NCBI RefSeq assembly: GCF_004345665.1
Contig: NZ_SLWR01000004.1
Location: 496,001-560,000 of the forward strand
Reading direction: 5' to 3'
Length of the DNA stretch: 64,000 nt
DNA from: Kribbella antiqua
GTDB taxonomy: Bacteria; Actinomycetota; Actinomycetes; Propionibacteriales; Kribbellaceae
Shown here: positions 27,086-38,406 of the stretch, piece after piece
Position numbering within the stretch: position 1 is the first letter of the stretch
Layout of the letters: the number at the start of each line of letters is the position of its first letter
Program-made: the position numbers and the translations under genes
Notes under the pieces: model-generated
The model's input: the letters and a program-made list of their open reading frames with translations, nothing else
Told to the model about the DNA's origin: nothing
Databases searched by the model: none

Positions 27086-28537
27086 ATGGTGGACAGCGGG
27101 GGGCTTTGGACGCCTCCTGAGGACGAGCTCGGCGAAGCTCTGCAGACAGCCCAGGTGCTGATCGAGGAAGGCCGTGCCGACGAGGCCGGGCCCTACCAGC
27201 AACGGGTCATCGAGCTGGCGAGGGAGCGCGCCGAGGGGCACCCGGATCACTACGAGGCCAAGCATCTGATGGCCGCGACGCACTACGAGCTGGCCGGCTC
27301 GCTGAACGCGTCGGGCCGGCACGAGGAGGCGCTCGCCGCGCTGCACGGGGCCCAGCTCGGCTACACCGAGCTGCACGACGCCGGTCTGCTCGACGCCACC
27401 TCCTTCCTGGCCGACATCCGGGCGCGACGGGCCATGACCCAGGCGCATCGCGGTCGCGGGGCTACCGCCGTACTGGAGATGGACGGCGCGGTGATCGCGT
27501 ACGGGCAGCTCGTCGGCGGGAGCGACGGGCTGAAGCATCAGCCGGACTTCGCGCGCGTACTGGCGATGAACGCGCTCATCCTGCGCCGGTACGGCGACCC
27601 CGCGCTGGCGGTCGCATCGGCGGACGCGGCGACGCAGCTGTTCCTGCAGCTCGCCGACCAGATCAACGACAGCCCGCAGTCCCTCTCGTACGCGCGGTAT
27701 CTGTGCTCGGCGACTGCGGTGTCGGCCGACGTACACGCGTCCGAGGGCAGACTCGACCTGGCGCTGGAGGCGGACGAGATCGGGCTTACCACCGCCGACA
27801 CGCTCGCGGACTCCGAGTCGGCGACGGACCTCCGCACGCTGGTTGCCGCGCTGACCCGGAAGGGCAAGCACCTCAGCATCGTCGGCCGGGTGATGGAAGG
27901 CGAGGAGTCCCTCCGTACGGCGTACGCCACCGATGCGGAGACGGCCGCGCGAGTCACCGAGGAACTTGACCGGGGTCTGCCGCTGAGGCTCGTACAGGCG
28001 CTGGAGAACGCGGAGATCAAGCTCGGGCCGTTCGAGCAGTACCACCGGCTGCTGGCGTTGAGCGAGCCGGCGCCGGGGATGACGCTGGCGACGGTGTCCG
28101 GCCGGACCGACCCCGAGTCGGCGGCGGTCAGGGCGAGCGAGCTGGCCGAGCTGGTCCGCCCGCTGATGCCGCAGGACGTGGAGACCGCGCTGACGCTGGG
28201 GCTGGAATCGCACTACCTGTTCGCGATCTCGTCCGAGCGGGAGTCGCACCGGATGCGGTACGAGACCAGCACCTACGCACCGATCTGGGCGCAGCTGCTG
28301 CTCGACATCTCCGAGGCGTACTACCGCACCGGGAAGACCGAGATGGCGCTCGACCTGGCCGGCTGGTGTGCGGAGGTCGCGACGGCGCTCATCCCGTTCA
28401 CCGATGACGACTTCGTGATGAAGGACCTGGCCGGCGCCTGCTACCGGCACCACGGCGACCTGCTCGCCGCCACCGGGGACCTCACCGCCTCCCAACATGC
28501 CCACGAGGCAGCGCAGCAACTCCAGCTCGGCCGTTGA
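27086..28537 (+). CDS. TPR-like helical repeat protein
   Basis: The 483-residue soluble protein consists of helix pairs typical of tetratricopeptide repeats (AAAELAGSLNASGRHEEALAA-like units, for example HYELAGSLNASGRHEEALAA near residue 70). No enzyme domain, signal peptide or membrane segment is visible. TPR proteins are scaffolds for protein partners; the partner is unknown. A GGGGTGG box precedes the ATG. It is divergent from gabD2. Confidence 0.75.
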   Translation: MVDSGGLWTPPEDELGEALQTAQVLIEEGRADEAGPYQQRVIELARERAEGHPDHYEAKHLMAATHYELAGSLNASGRHEEALAALHGAQLGYTELHDAGLLDATSFLADIRARRAMTQAHRGRGATAVLEMDGAVIAYGQLVGGSDGLKHQPDFARVLAMNALILRRYGDPALAVASADAATQLFLQLADQINDSPQSLSYARYLCSATAVSADVHASEGRLDLALEADEIGLTTADTLADSESATDLRTLVAALTRKGKHLSIVGRVMEGEESLRTAYATDAETAARVTEELDRGLPLRLVQALENAEIKLGPFEQYHRLLALSEPAPGMTLATVSGRTDPESAAVRASELAELVRPLMPQDVETALTLGLESHYLFAISSERESHRMRYETSTYAPIWAQLLLDISEAYYRTGKTEMALDLAGWCAEVATALIPFTDDDFVMKDLAGACYRHHGDLLAATGDLTASQHAHEAAQQLQLGR

Positions 28538-28585
28538 CTCAGCGTCCTCCCCGGGCGGACGCTGACGCTGAGAGGGGGAACTCCT

Positions 28586-29146
28586 ATGGACGTGGTGGAA
28601 CTGCACAACCGGACTGTGGACAACTTCGCGAGTCTGGTCAACGAGGTGGGACCCGACCAGTGGTCGGCACCCACGCCATGCTCGGACTGGGACGTCCGCG
28701 CGCTGGTGAACCATGTCGTCGGTGAGGAGCGCTGGGTCGCGCCGCTGATGGAGGGCAAGACCATCGCGGACGTCGGCGACTCACTCGACGGCGACCTGCT
28801 CGGCGACGACCCCGTCGGCGCCGCCACCGCCGCAGCGCGCGAAGCCCAGGACGCGGCAGCCAAACCGACCAGCAAGGTCCATCTGTCGTACGGCGACGAG
28901 GACGCGCCCGAGTACTTGCTCCAACTGGCCGCGGACCACCTCATTCACGGCTGGGATCTGGCCGCCGCCATCGGGGCCGAACCGCGGCTGGACCCGGACC
29001 TGGTCGACGAGGTCGCCACCTGGTTCGCGGAGCGCGAGGAGCTGTATCGCGGCGGCGGCGCCATCGCCGACCGCGTCGAGGGGTTCACCGACCCTGCCGA
29101 CACGCTCCTCGGCGCCTTCGGCCGCGACCCCCGCTGGAAGCCCTAG
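28586..29146 (+). CDS. TIGR03086 family metal-binding protein (DinB/MDMPI type)
   Basis: The 186-residue protein has the N-terminal helix-bundle signature WSAPTPCSDWDVRALVNHVV and the later DHLIHGWDLA. The histidines of the two motifs form the metal site of the mycothiol-dependent isomerase/DinB superfamily. Actinobacteria use such proteins in thiol-dependent chemistry; the reaction here is unknown. GAGAGGGGGA precedes the ATG. Its end overlaps the stop of the convergent next gene by four bases. Confidence 0.87.
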   Translation: MDVVELHNRTVDNFASLVNEVGPDQWSAPTPCSDWDVRALVNHVVGEERWVAPLMEGKTIADVGDSLDGDLLGDDPVGAATAAAREAQDAAAKPTSKVHLSYGDEDAPEYLLQLAADHLIHGWDLAAAIGAEPRLDPDLVDEVATWFAEREELYRGGGAIADRVEGFTDPADTLLGAFGRDPRWKP

Positions 29147-29538
29147 GAGTCCTGAAGATCCGTCTTGAGAGCGCCGACGAACAGGCCGGCCTCGGTTTCG
29201 GTCATGCCTGTCTCGGAGACGACCAGGGCGGTCGCCTGATGGAGCTCACCCTGAGCCTTGAGGGCACGGGTGCGCTCGGCCAGGTTGGTGCCGGGCCGGC
29301 GGACGACCGGTGTGTCCGTGGTGGGCGGCACGAAGCGCCCGAGGCGGATGTCGTCGACGAGTCCCTTGGCGTGTTTCAGGTCCAGGCCGGTCCGGTCGCG
29401 GACCAGCTTGACCGCGTGCACAGCCTTCTTCGTGGTGATCAGGAACCGGATCTGATCCACATCATCGGAGGTGAGTCTCGCCCGCGCCGCGGCAAGGGCA
29501 ACATTGTCCGTGTCTTCGCGTCGGCTGAACCATCCCAT
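29143..29538 (-). CDS. Small protein with ribosomal L7/L12 C-terminal-like domain
   Basis: The 131-residue protein starts MGWFSRREDTDN with an AAGGA box upstream. Residues 30-65 read like the bL12 C-terminal fold: KKAVHAVKLVRDRTGLDLKH, then AKGLVDDIRLG. It lacks the N-terminal dimerisation domain, so it is not a ribosomal stalk protein. Such stand-alone domains are found in actinobacteria and their role is unknown. It sits 22 bases downstream of the alpha/beta hydrolase stop. Confidence 0.75.
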   Translation of the reverse strand: MGWFSRREDTDNVALAAARARLTSDDVDQIRFLITTKKAVHAVKLVRDRTGLDLKHAKGLVDDIRLGRFVPPTTDTPVVRRPGTNLAERTRALKAQGELHQATALVVSETGMTETEAGLFVGALKTDLQDS

Positions 29539-29560
29539 GCGGCAATCCTTCCAGAAGGCT

Positions 29561-30274
29561 TCAACCGGTGAGGACTCGGCGAATGTCTTCCCACGCGAGT
29601 GCACCGAGTTCGCGGTCAGCCTCGTCCGACCCACCCCGCGCCATCCACTGACCGCCGGACTTGGGCTGCTCCCCCGGGAACAACGGCCGGTGCCCCGCCC
29701 CGGCCACGATCACCGTCCGGGCCGCACGTTGGGAGGCAATCAGTTCTGCGAACTCGACCGACGGCCAGACCCGATCGTCACCTCCGGCGATCAGCAAGAG
29801 GTCACCCTTGAATCGCTCCACCGGGATGCGGGCAGCCTCGGCTTCGTACCTCTCGAGACTCTGCCGGTACCAGCCGACGAAGCTCGGCGGATCGTCCTCC
29901 GGCTCCCAGTCGGGGTCGTACGGTACGAACGGCAGCGGCTCGCCCTGCCAAGTCCATGCGGACGTCTGTACGCCGCTCTCGTTCCAGCCCCAGACGTAAG
30001 CACTCGGCGAGATAGCGATCACCGCGTCGATCCGCTGGTCGAGAGTCGCCAGGAGGAGCGCGGCCTCGGCACCCCGGGAAATGCCCATCGCGACGACCCG
30101 GTCGTTGCGCTCAGCCAACTCGTCCAGCGGGAACGACTCCAGCGGGATCTCGCTGATCCTTTGCTCGAACCACTTCGGCGCGAGTACGTCGTACCCCTCG
30201 GCCTCCAGCAGCCTTTTGCGCTCCAGGTCAGGCGTACCGCTCGAGCCATGCAGGAGCAGTACGCCGGTCCTCAC
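29561..30274 (-). CDS. Alpha/beta hydrolase, BAAT/acyl-CoA thioester hydrolase C-terminal type
   Basis: The 237-residue protein has LLLHGSSG (oxyanion loop), the nucleophile elbow GISRGAEAALLLA, Asp in LLIAGGDDRVWPS and His in AGAGHRPLFP. This pattern matches the BAAT C-terminal domain. It is likely an acyl-ester or thioester hydrolase acting in the cytoplasm. The GTG start overlaps the guaB3 stop by four bases. Confidence 0.85.
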   Translation of the reverse strand: MRTGVLLLHGSSGTPDLERKRLLEAEGYDVLAPKWFEQRISEIPLESFPLDELAERNDRVVAMGISRGAEAALLLATLDQRIDAVIAISPSAYVWGWNESGVQTSAWTWQGEPLPFVPYDPDWEPEDDPPSFVGWYRQSLERYEAEAARIPVERFKGDLLLIAGGDDRVWPSVEFAELIASQRAARTVIVAGAGHRPLFPGEQPKSGGQWMARGGSDEADRELGALAWEDIRRVLTG

Positions 30275-31377
30275 CCGACGACGACCTCGACACGCTGGAA
30301 CTCCTTGAGCTCCGTGTAGCCGGTGGTGGCCATTGCCCGCTTGAGCGCGCCGACCAGGTTCATGGTGCCGTCCGGGACCCAGGACGGGCCGAACAGGATC
30401 TGCTCGAGAGTGCCGGTAACGCCCACCTCGACGCGCTCACCGCGGGGCAGGTCGGCGTGCCAGGCCTCGGCACCCCAGTGGTAGCCGCCGCCGGGCGCGT
30501 CGCTCGCCCGGGCCAGCGGCGAACCGACCATCACCGCGTCGGCGCCGCATGCGATCGCCTTCGCCACGTCGCCGGACCGGCCGACCGAGCCGTCGGCGAT
30601 GACGTGCACGTACCGGCCGCCGGACTCGTCCATGTAGTCGCGGCGCGCCGCGGCGACATCAGCCACCGCAGACGCCATCGGCACTGCCACTCCCAGCACC
30701 TTGCGGGTGGTGTGCGCGGCGCCGCCGCCGAAGCCGACCAGTACGCCGGCCGCCCCGGTGCGCATCAGGTGCAGCGCGGCCTGGTGCGTCGCGCACCCAC
30801 CGACGATGACCGGTACGTCGAGGTCGTAGATGAACTGCTTGAGGTTCAGCGGCTCCGCCTGGCCGGAGACGTGCTCGGCGGAGACCGTCGTACCGCGGAT
30901 GACGAACAGGTCGACACCCGCGTCGACGACGTGCTTCGCGAACTGCTTGGTCCGCTGCGGCGAGAGCGCACCCGCCACGGTGACCCCGGAGTCACGGATC
31001 TCCTGCACCCGCTGCGAGATCAGCTCGGGCTTGATCGGGGCCGAGTAGATCTCCTGCAGCCGGTGCGTCGCCTGCTCCCTGCTGATGGAGGTGATCTCCT
31101 CCAGCAGGTTCGAGGGGTCCTCGTAGCGGGTCCACAGGCCTTCGAGGTTGAGTACGCCGAGCCCGCCGGCCTTGCCGATCGCGATCGCGGTGGCCGGTGA
31201 CATCACCGAGTCCATCGGCGCGGCCAGGATCGGCAGCTCGAACCGGTACGCGTCGATCTGCCAGGCGACCGAGACCTCTTCGGGGTCTCGCGTCCGCCGC
31301 GACGGCACAATCGCGATGTCGTCGAACGCGTACGCCTGCCGGCCACGCTTCGCGCGGCCGATCTCGATCTCGGTCAT
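30271..31377 (-). CDS. guaB3: GuaB3 family IMP dehydrogenase-related protein
   Basis: The 368-residue TIM-barrel protein belongs to the IMPDH/GMP reductase superfamily, without CBS domains. The fold is clear (FELPILAAPMDSVMSP, LVGFGGGAAHTTRKVLG). In the catalytic loop, where GuaB has GPGSICTTR, the nucleophilic Cys is replaced, so classic IMP oxidation is doubtful. The gene lies beside guaB, as in other actinobacteria. Its role is uncertain. Confidence 0.93.
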   Translation of the reverse strand: MTEIEIGRAKRGRQAYAFDDIAIVPSRRTRDPEEVSVAWQIDAYRFELPILAAPMDSVMSPATAIAIGKAGGLGVLNLEGLWTRYEDPSNLLEEITSISREQATHRLQEIYSAPIKPELISQRVQEIRDSGVTVAGALSPQRTKQFAKHVVDAGVDLFVIRGTTVSAEHVSGQAEPLNLKQFIYDLDVPVIVGGCATHQAALHLMRTGAAGVLVGFGGGAAHTTRKVLGVAVPMASAVADVAAARRDYMDESGGRYVHVIADGSVGRSGDVAKAIACGADAVMVGSPLARASDAPGGGYHWGAEAWHADLPRGERVEVGVTGTLEQILFGPSWVPDGTMNLVGALKRAMATTGYTELKEFQRVEVVVG

Positions 31378-31451
31378 GGGCTCAGCCTACTGTCACGCCT
31401 CCCCGACCTCCGAAACGCCCGCCACGCAAGCGGTGTTCGCAGGTGAGTGGT

Positions 31452-33083
<1,632 letters not shown>

Positions 33084-33101
33084 TCAGCCGGGAACCGGCA
33101 C

Positions 33102-33132
33102 ATCCGGCCCGGAGCGATTCCCCGGGCCGGAT
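33102..33132. terminator. Hairpin downstream of rsdA
   Basis: An 11-bp perfect stem (33102-33112 with 33122-33132) with a nine-base loop lies eight bases after the rsdA stop, in the gap before guaB. It probably ends the sigD-rsdA transcript. Confidence 0.65.
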
Positions 33133-33139
33133 CTTTGGA

Positions 33140-34570
33140 TCAGTTGGTCGGACTGTTGACCACGTCGAGGATCTGGAGCAGTGCCGGCGACTCGGTCGAG
33201 CCGTGGGTCCGGTCGATCGCGGCGTGCTTGCCCTCGGCGTACTGACCGCTGGAGTGCTTTCCAGTGGGGTACGTCGTCTTCACCGAACCGGTCGACACCT
33301 TGCCACTGGAGTGCTTCGCGGTGCTGCCGAAGAACTCCTCGGCGCTCGGCACCTCCACTGGCTCACCGGTCGGCGTCGGCAGGACCGGCTCGAGAACCTT
33401 GTCGACCAGGTCGCCCAGCGGGTTCGCGGGCTCCTCGGCCGGCTGCGTCTCCTCGGCCTGACCGGAGTCGGCCGAGCCCGAGTCCGAGCTCGGGTCGGCG
33501 CTGGTCTCCGAGCCAGAGCCGCTGTCCGCGCTCGGCACCGTGGTCGGGTTGCTCGACGGAGCGGTCTCGGAGTCGGCACTGGTGTTCGAGCCTGTGCCAG
33601 TCCCGGAGTCGGCGCTCGTGCTGGAGCCCGCGCCGGTCTCGCCGGTGCTGGTCTCACCAGTGTTCGTCCCGGAGTCCTTGCCGGTGTTGGTACCAGTGCT
33701 CGTCTCGCCCGACTCCGTACCCGTCTCGCCGTTGCTCGGCTGGGTCGTCGGCGTCATGGTCGGGTCGGTGGTCGGATCCGTCGTTGTCGGGTCCGACGTC
33801 GGCTCGCTGCTCGGCGGCGGCGTGGTGGCCGGCGGGTCCGACGGCTCGGTGGTCGGCTCGGACGACGGCTCCGTGGTTGGTTCCGTCGTCGGGTCGGCGG
33901 TCGGCTCCGTGGTCGGGTCGTCGGCCGGCTTGTTCGGCTCCTCGGCCGGCGCGGTGGTCACCGGCGTGACGGGCTGCTCGATCAGCGCCGGCTTCTGCAC
34001 CACCAGCGGCCGGGCCAGCGGCGGCTTGAGTGCGCCGTCCACGCTCGCCGGCGGAACGACGGCTTGCTCCGCCTCCTTGGCGGCGGCCTTCTCCTCCTGC
34101 TGCGTCTTGTAGTTCTTGGCGACCTTGACGATCTTGGTCTTGTCGACCACCGGCATGCCGTCGAGCTTCTCCTTCGGGAAGCTGGTCCGCGGGCTGACCG
34201 CGTCGACCATCTTCTCGATGACCTTCTCGTACGGCGACAACGGGTCGCCGGTGACGGCGGCGGCCACCCCGGAGACCGACAGCGCGGCCACCGCGGCAAC
34301 ACTCAGTGCCAGACCACGGGTCGCCATCTTGCGGGCGAACGGGTCCATCACCGGGTTGAGCGCGGCGCAACGCGCCAGGAAGCTCTCCGGGTCGTCGATT
34401 GTCTCCACCGGGAGCTCGTCCTCGACCTCCACCGCCAGCCGCAGATCGGCCAGCAGCTTCAAGGCCGGGTCGTGCTCGCCCGCCGTACGGGCGGACTCCC
34501 CACCGGCGGCCAGCAGGTCGAGCAGCGCGTCATCGGCGTCGATCGCGTCGAGGTCGAAACGTTCAGCCAT
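33140..34570 (-). CDS. rsdA: Anti-sigma-D factor RsdA with long extracellular tail
   Basis: The 476-residue protein starts MAERFDLDAIDADDALLDLL, the sigma-D-binding segment of RsdA. A membrane helix (GLALSVAAVAALSVSGVAA) lies near residues 95-115, so the N-terminus is cytoplasmic. Outside lies a very long low-complexity region (about residues 200-400) rich in Thr, Ser, Pro, Glu and Asp. It ends in a short repeat-like region with KHSSGK, PTGKHSSGQ and EGKHAA. It should hold SigD inactive at the membrane until proteolysis. The start overlaps the sigD stop by eight bases. The tail is much longer than that of the mycobacterial homologue as I remember it. Confidence 0.85.
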   Translation of the reverse strand: MAERFDLDAIDADDALLDLLAAGGESARTAGEHDPALKLLADLRLAVEVEDELPVETIDDPESFLARCAALNPVMDPFARKMATRGLALSVAAVAALSVSGVAAAVTGDPLSPYEKVIEKMVDAVSPRTSFPKEKLDGMPVVDKTKIVKVAKNYKTQQEEKAAAKEAEQAVVPPASVDGALKPPLARPLVVQKPALIEQPVTPVTTAPAEEPNKPADDPTTEPTADPTTEPTTEPSSEPTTEPSDPPATTPPPSSEPTSDPTTTDPTTDPTMTPTTQPSNGETGTESGETSTGTNTGKDSGTNTGETSTGETGAGSSTSADSGTGTGSNTSADSETAPSSNPTTVPSADSGSGSETSADPSSDSGSADSGQAEETQPAEEPANPLGDLVDKVLEPVLPTPTGEPVEVPSAEEFFGSTAKHSSGKVSTGSVKTTYPTGKHSSGQYAEGKHAAIDRTHGSTESPALLQILDVVNSPTN

Positions 34571-35183
34571 GATGCCCCTCCCCTGCTCCTCGTTCCACCT
34601 GTTCCTCATGCCCCACAAACCCCCTGAGCGTGGTCAACGCCCGATGCTGTGCGACCCTCACCGCCCCCGGTGTCATCCCCAGTGCCCGGCCGGTCTCCTC
34701 GGCTGACATCCCCGCTACCACGCGAAGCCGCAGGATCTCCCGCAGCTTCTCGGGCAACCTCTCGAGCAGGCCCATGATGTGCTGGACCTCCGAACTCCGG
34801 ACCGCGTGCTCTTCCGGCGTCGGTGACTCGTCCGCGCCGTCCGGCAGGTCCGGCGTCGAAACGTCGGCCACCGCGAACGCACGCTGGGCATCGGCGACCT
34901 TGCGGGCCGCGATGCCGTAGACGAAGGCCTCGAACGGCCTCCCCTCATCACGGTACCGGCTGAGCGCGCCGAACACCGCGACACAGACCTCCTGAGCGAC
35001 GTCATCGACCATGTCGGCGCCGCCTGGATAGGTCCACAAACGGGACCGCACATAACGGTGCGCCACAGCGCGCACCCTGGTGAGCAGGTCGTTGAGAGCT
35101 GTCCGGTCCCCGGCGCTGGCTAGCGCAGCAAGATCCCTGAGCTCGACCCGGTCGTGGGTGTGCGGTACTTGGACCTCGGTCAC
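34563..35183 (-). CDS. sigD: RNA polymerase sigma factor SigD (ECF type)
   Basis: The 206-residue sigma-70-family factor has region 2 in ADMVDDVAQEVCVAVFGALS and YRDEGRPFEAFVYGIA, and region 4 in LPEKLREILRLRVVAGMSAE followed by the ETGRALGMTPGAVRVAQHRA helix-turn-helix. The GTG at 35183 follows a GAGGG box and matches homologue length; the frame is open upstream. It is paired with its anti-sigma RsdA. The position between groEL1 and guaB is the same as in mycobacteria. Confidence 0.9.
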   Translation of the reverse strand: MTEVQVPHTHDRVELRDLAALASAGDRTALNDLLTRVRAVAHRYVRSRLWTYPGGADMVDDVAQEVCVAVFGALSRYRDEGRPFEAFVYGIAARKVADAQRAFAVADVSTPDLPDGADESPTPEEHAVRSSEVQHIMGLLERLPEKLREILRLRVVAGMSAEETGRALGMTPGAVRVAQHRALTTLRGFVGHEEQVERGAGEGHHG

Positions 35184-35346
35184 CCCTCGCCCCCTCGTGT
35201 CGGACCGGTCAGCCTCCAAGATGGTATGGCCTTCACCCCTCCTTGCAAAGTGGCAATTTGTGATCACCTCAAGATTTTGATCACGATTAGTAACTACCCG
35301 CTGGTTCGGACTCCGCAGTACAGAAAACCCAGCGCAGTAACAGCAA

Positions 35347-35384
35347 ACACCGCCCGGCTGGTCGGGGGACCGGCCGGGCGGTGT
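35347..35384. terminator. Terminator downstream of groEL1
   Basis: A 17-bp stem (35347-35363 with 35368-35384, one G-T pair) with a GGGG loop lies 28 bases after the groEL1 stop. On the minus strand it is followed by TTTGCTGTT. Confidence 0.82.
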
Positions 35385-35412
35385 GAGTGTTGTATTGCTT
35401 GTGACCTGAGGG

Positions 35413-37059
<1,647 letters not shown>

Positions 37060-37204
37060 CTAATGCGTTCAGCAATTGACACAGCCGCTGCCCCGGACCG
37101 ACTCCGCCCCAGTACCGCCGGTGAGCGGCACCAGGGCGGTGTCAGTCAGGAACAGCGGGCAGGGCGCGTCCCGGCCGGGGCCGAGGGAACCCGCCCTGAG
37201 GTCG

Positions 37205-37501
37205 TCACTTGCTGACGACTGCGAGGATGTCGCGGGCGCCCAGGATCAGGTAGTCCTGGCCGTCGTACTTGACCTCGGTACCGCCGTACTTCGAGTAGAT
37301 GACCTTGTCGCCGACGGCGACGTCCAGCGGAACACGGTTGCCGTTGTCGTCGATCCGCCCGGGGCCGACGGCGAGGATCTCGCCCTCCTGCGGCTTCTCC
37401 TTGGCGGTGTCCGGGATCACCAGGCCGGACTTCGTGGTCTGCTCGGCTTCGAGCGGCGCGACGAGGACCCGGTCCTCGAGCGGCTTGATCGTGACCGACA
37501 C
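37205..37501 (-). CDS. groES: 10 kDa co-chaperonin GroES
   Basis: The 98-residue co-chaperonin starts [20 protein letters not shown]. The mobile loop is [19 protein letters not shown] and [15 protein letters not shown] is the beta-barrel core. It forms the lid on both GroEL1 and GroEL2 rings, since no other groES is seen. Two CIRCE operators lie 85-157 bases upstream. Confidence 0.97.
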   Translation of the reverse strand: MSVTIKPLEDRVLVAPLEAEQTTKSGLVIPDTAKEKPQEGEILAVGPGRIDDNGNRVPLDVAVGDKVIYSKYGGTEVKYDGQDYLILGARDILAVVSK

Positions 37502-37585
37502 TTGCTGACCTCCACGGTCGATTCGCTTGTCTGTGGTTCGAGGTGGCCGCGGTACCTGCCGTCGCGGGGGTCAGGGGCCGGGCCG

Positions 37586-37612
37586 TTGGCACCCTCCCAT
37601 GGAGAGTGCCAA
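37586..37612. promoter_or_regulatory. CIRCE operator upstream of groES (proximal)
   Basis: TTGGCACCC, nine bases, then GAGTGCCAA matches CIRCE at 15 of 18 arm positions and is itself nearly symmetric. HrcA site. Confidence 0.85.
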
Positions 37613-37631
37613 CACCGAATCTAGGCCGCCT

Positions 37632-37658
37632 TTAGCACTCGGTCAACTCGAGTGCCAG
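37632..37658. promoter_or_regulatory. CIRCE operator upstream of groES (distal)
   Basis: TTAGCACTC, nine bases, then GAGTGCCAG matches CIRCE at 16 of 18 arm positions, 19 bases from the first site. The paired arrangement repeats that found upstream of groEL2. Confidence 0.88.
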
Positions 37659-37791
37659 AAGCTCGCGCAAGTCCGGTGATCGCCCGCACACGGTTTGTGG
37701 TCAAACGCTGGGCCGATCGGGGTTCGGCATGGGACCGTTTGGTCTGTACGGCGTCCCGGCCGCCCCGGGACCGGGTGCCCGAGGAGAGTCC

Positions 37792-38397
37792 ATGGCCTTC
37801 AGCTTTCCCTCTCTGCGCAAACCGTCCCCCCGGACTGTCCTGATCCTCGCCGCCGTCGGCGCGCTCTCCGTCGGAGCCGTCGCCGCCGGCGCATCGAAGG
37901 ACCAGGCCGCTCCCAGTAATGAAGCACCGGCCGCTGCGCCTCCACCGAAGCAGGCCCCCGCGGTTCAGGCGACGACCGACTCCGCGCGTACGTCGGCAGA
38001 CACCCAGGCCGCGGCGGCGTTGCCGCAGTGCCGGGCCGCACGACTCGTGACGATCAACAGCACCTGGGGCATCCCGGTGCCGTCCGTCTACGGCAGCACC
38101 AGCACTAACTGCAACCTCATGTACGGCGACGACCCGCACCGCGGCTCCACCGTGTACGGCGACCCTGACACCGCCATTCGAGTCCTGCAGCGCAACCTGA
38201 ACTACTGCTACGGCAGCAAGCTCACAGTCGACGGCATCTACGGCAGCAACACCCGCGCGGTCGTCAAGCTGGTCCAGCAAAGGCACAAGCTGGCCGTGGA
38301 CGGCATCTACGGCCCCAAGACCCGCTCCGCGATGAACTGGCGCATGTACTCCATGGGCACCAGAAGCTGGAGCACAGGCTGCTACAGCCCCATCTAA
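37792..38397 (+). CDS. Secreted or membrane-anchored peptidoglycan-binding protein
   Basis: The 201-residue protein starts MAFSFPSLRK with GAGGAGA upstream. A hydrophobic N-terminal segment (TVLILAAVGALSVGAVAAGA) is followed by an Ala/Pro/Gln linker to about residue 70. The C-terminal half holds a PG_binding_1 fold with two internal similar turns, LTVDGIYGSNTR and LAVDGIYGPKTR. Cysteines in LPQCRAA, NCNLM, NYCYG and TGCYSP suggest disulfides, fitting export. No catalytic domain is present, so it is a cell-wall binder of unknown role. Confidence 0.85.
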   Translation: MAFSFPSLRKPSPRTVLILAAVGALSVGAVAAGASKDQAAPSNEAPAAAPPPKQAPAVQATTDSARTSADTQAAAALPQCRAARLVTINSTWGIPVPSVYGSTSTNCNLMYGDDPHRGSTVYGDPDTAIRVLQRNLNYCYGSKLTVDGIYGSNTRAVVKLVQQRHKLAVDGIYGPKTRSAMNWRMYSMGTRSWSTGCYSPI

Positions 38398-38406
38398 AGT
38401 GACGGG

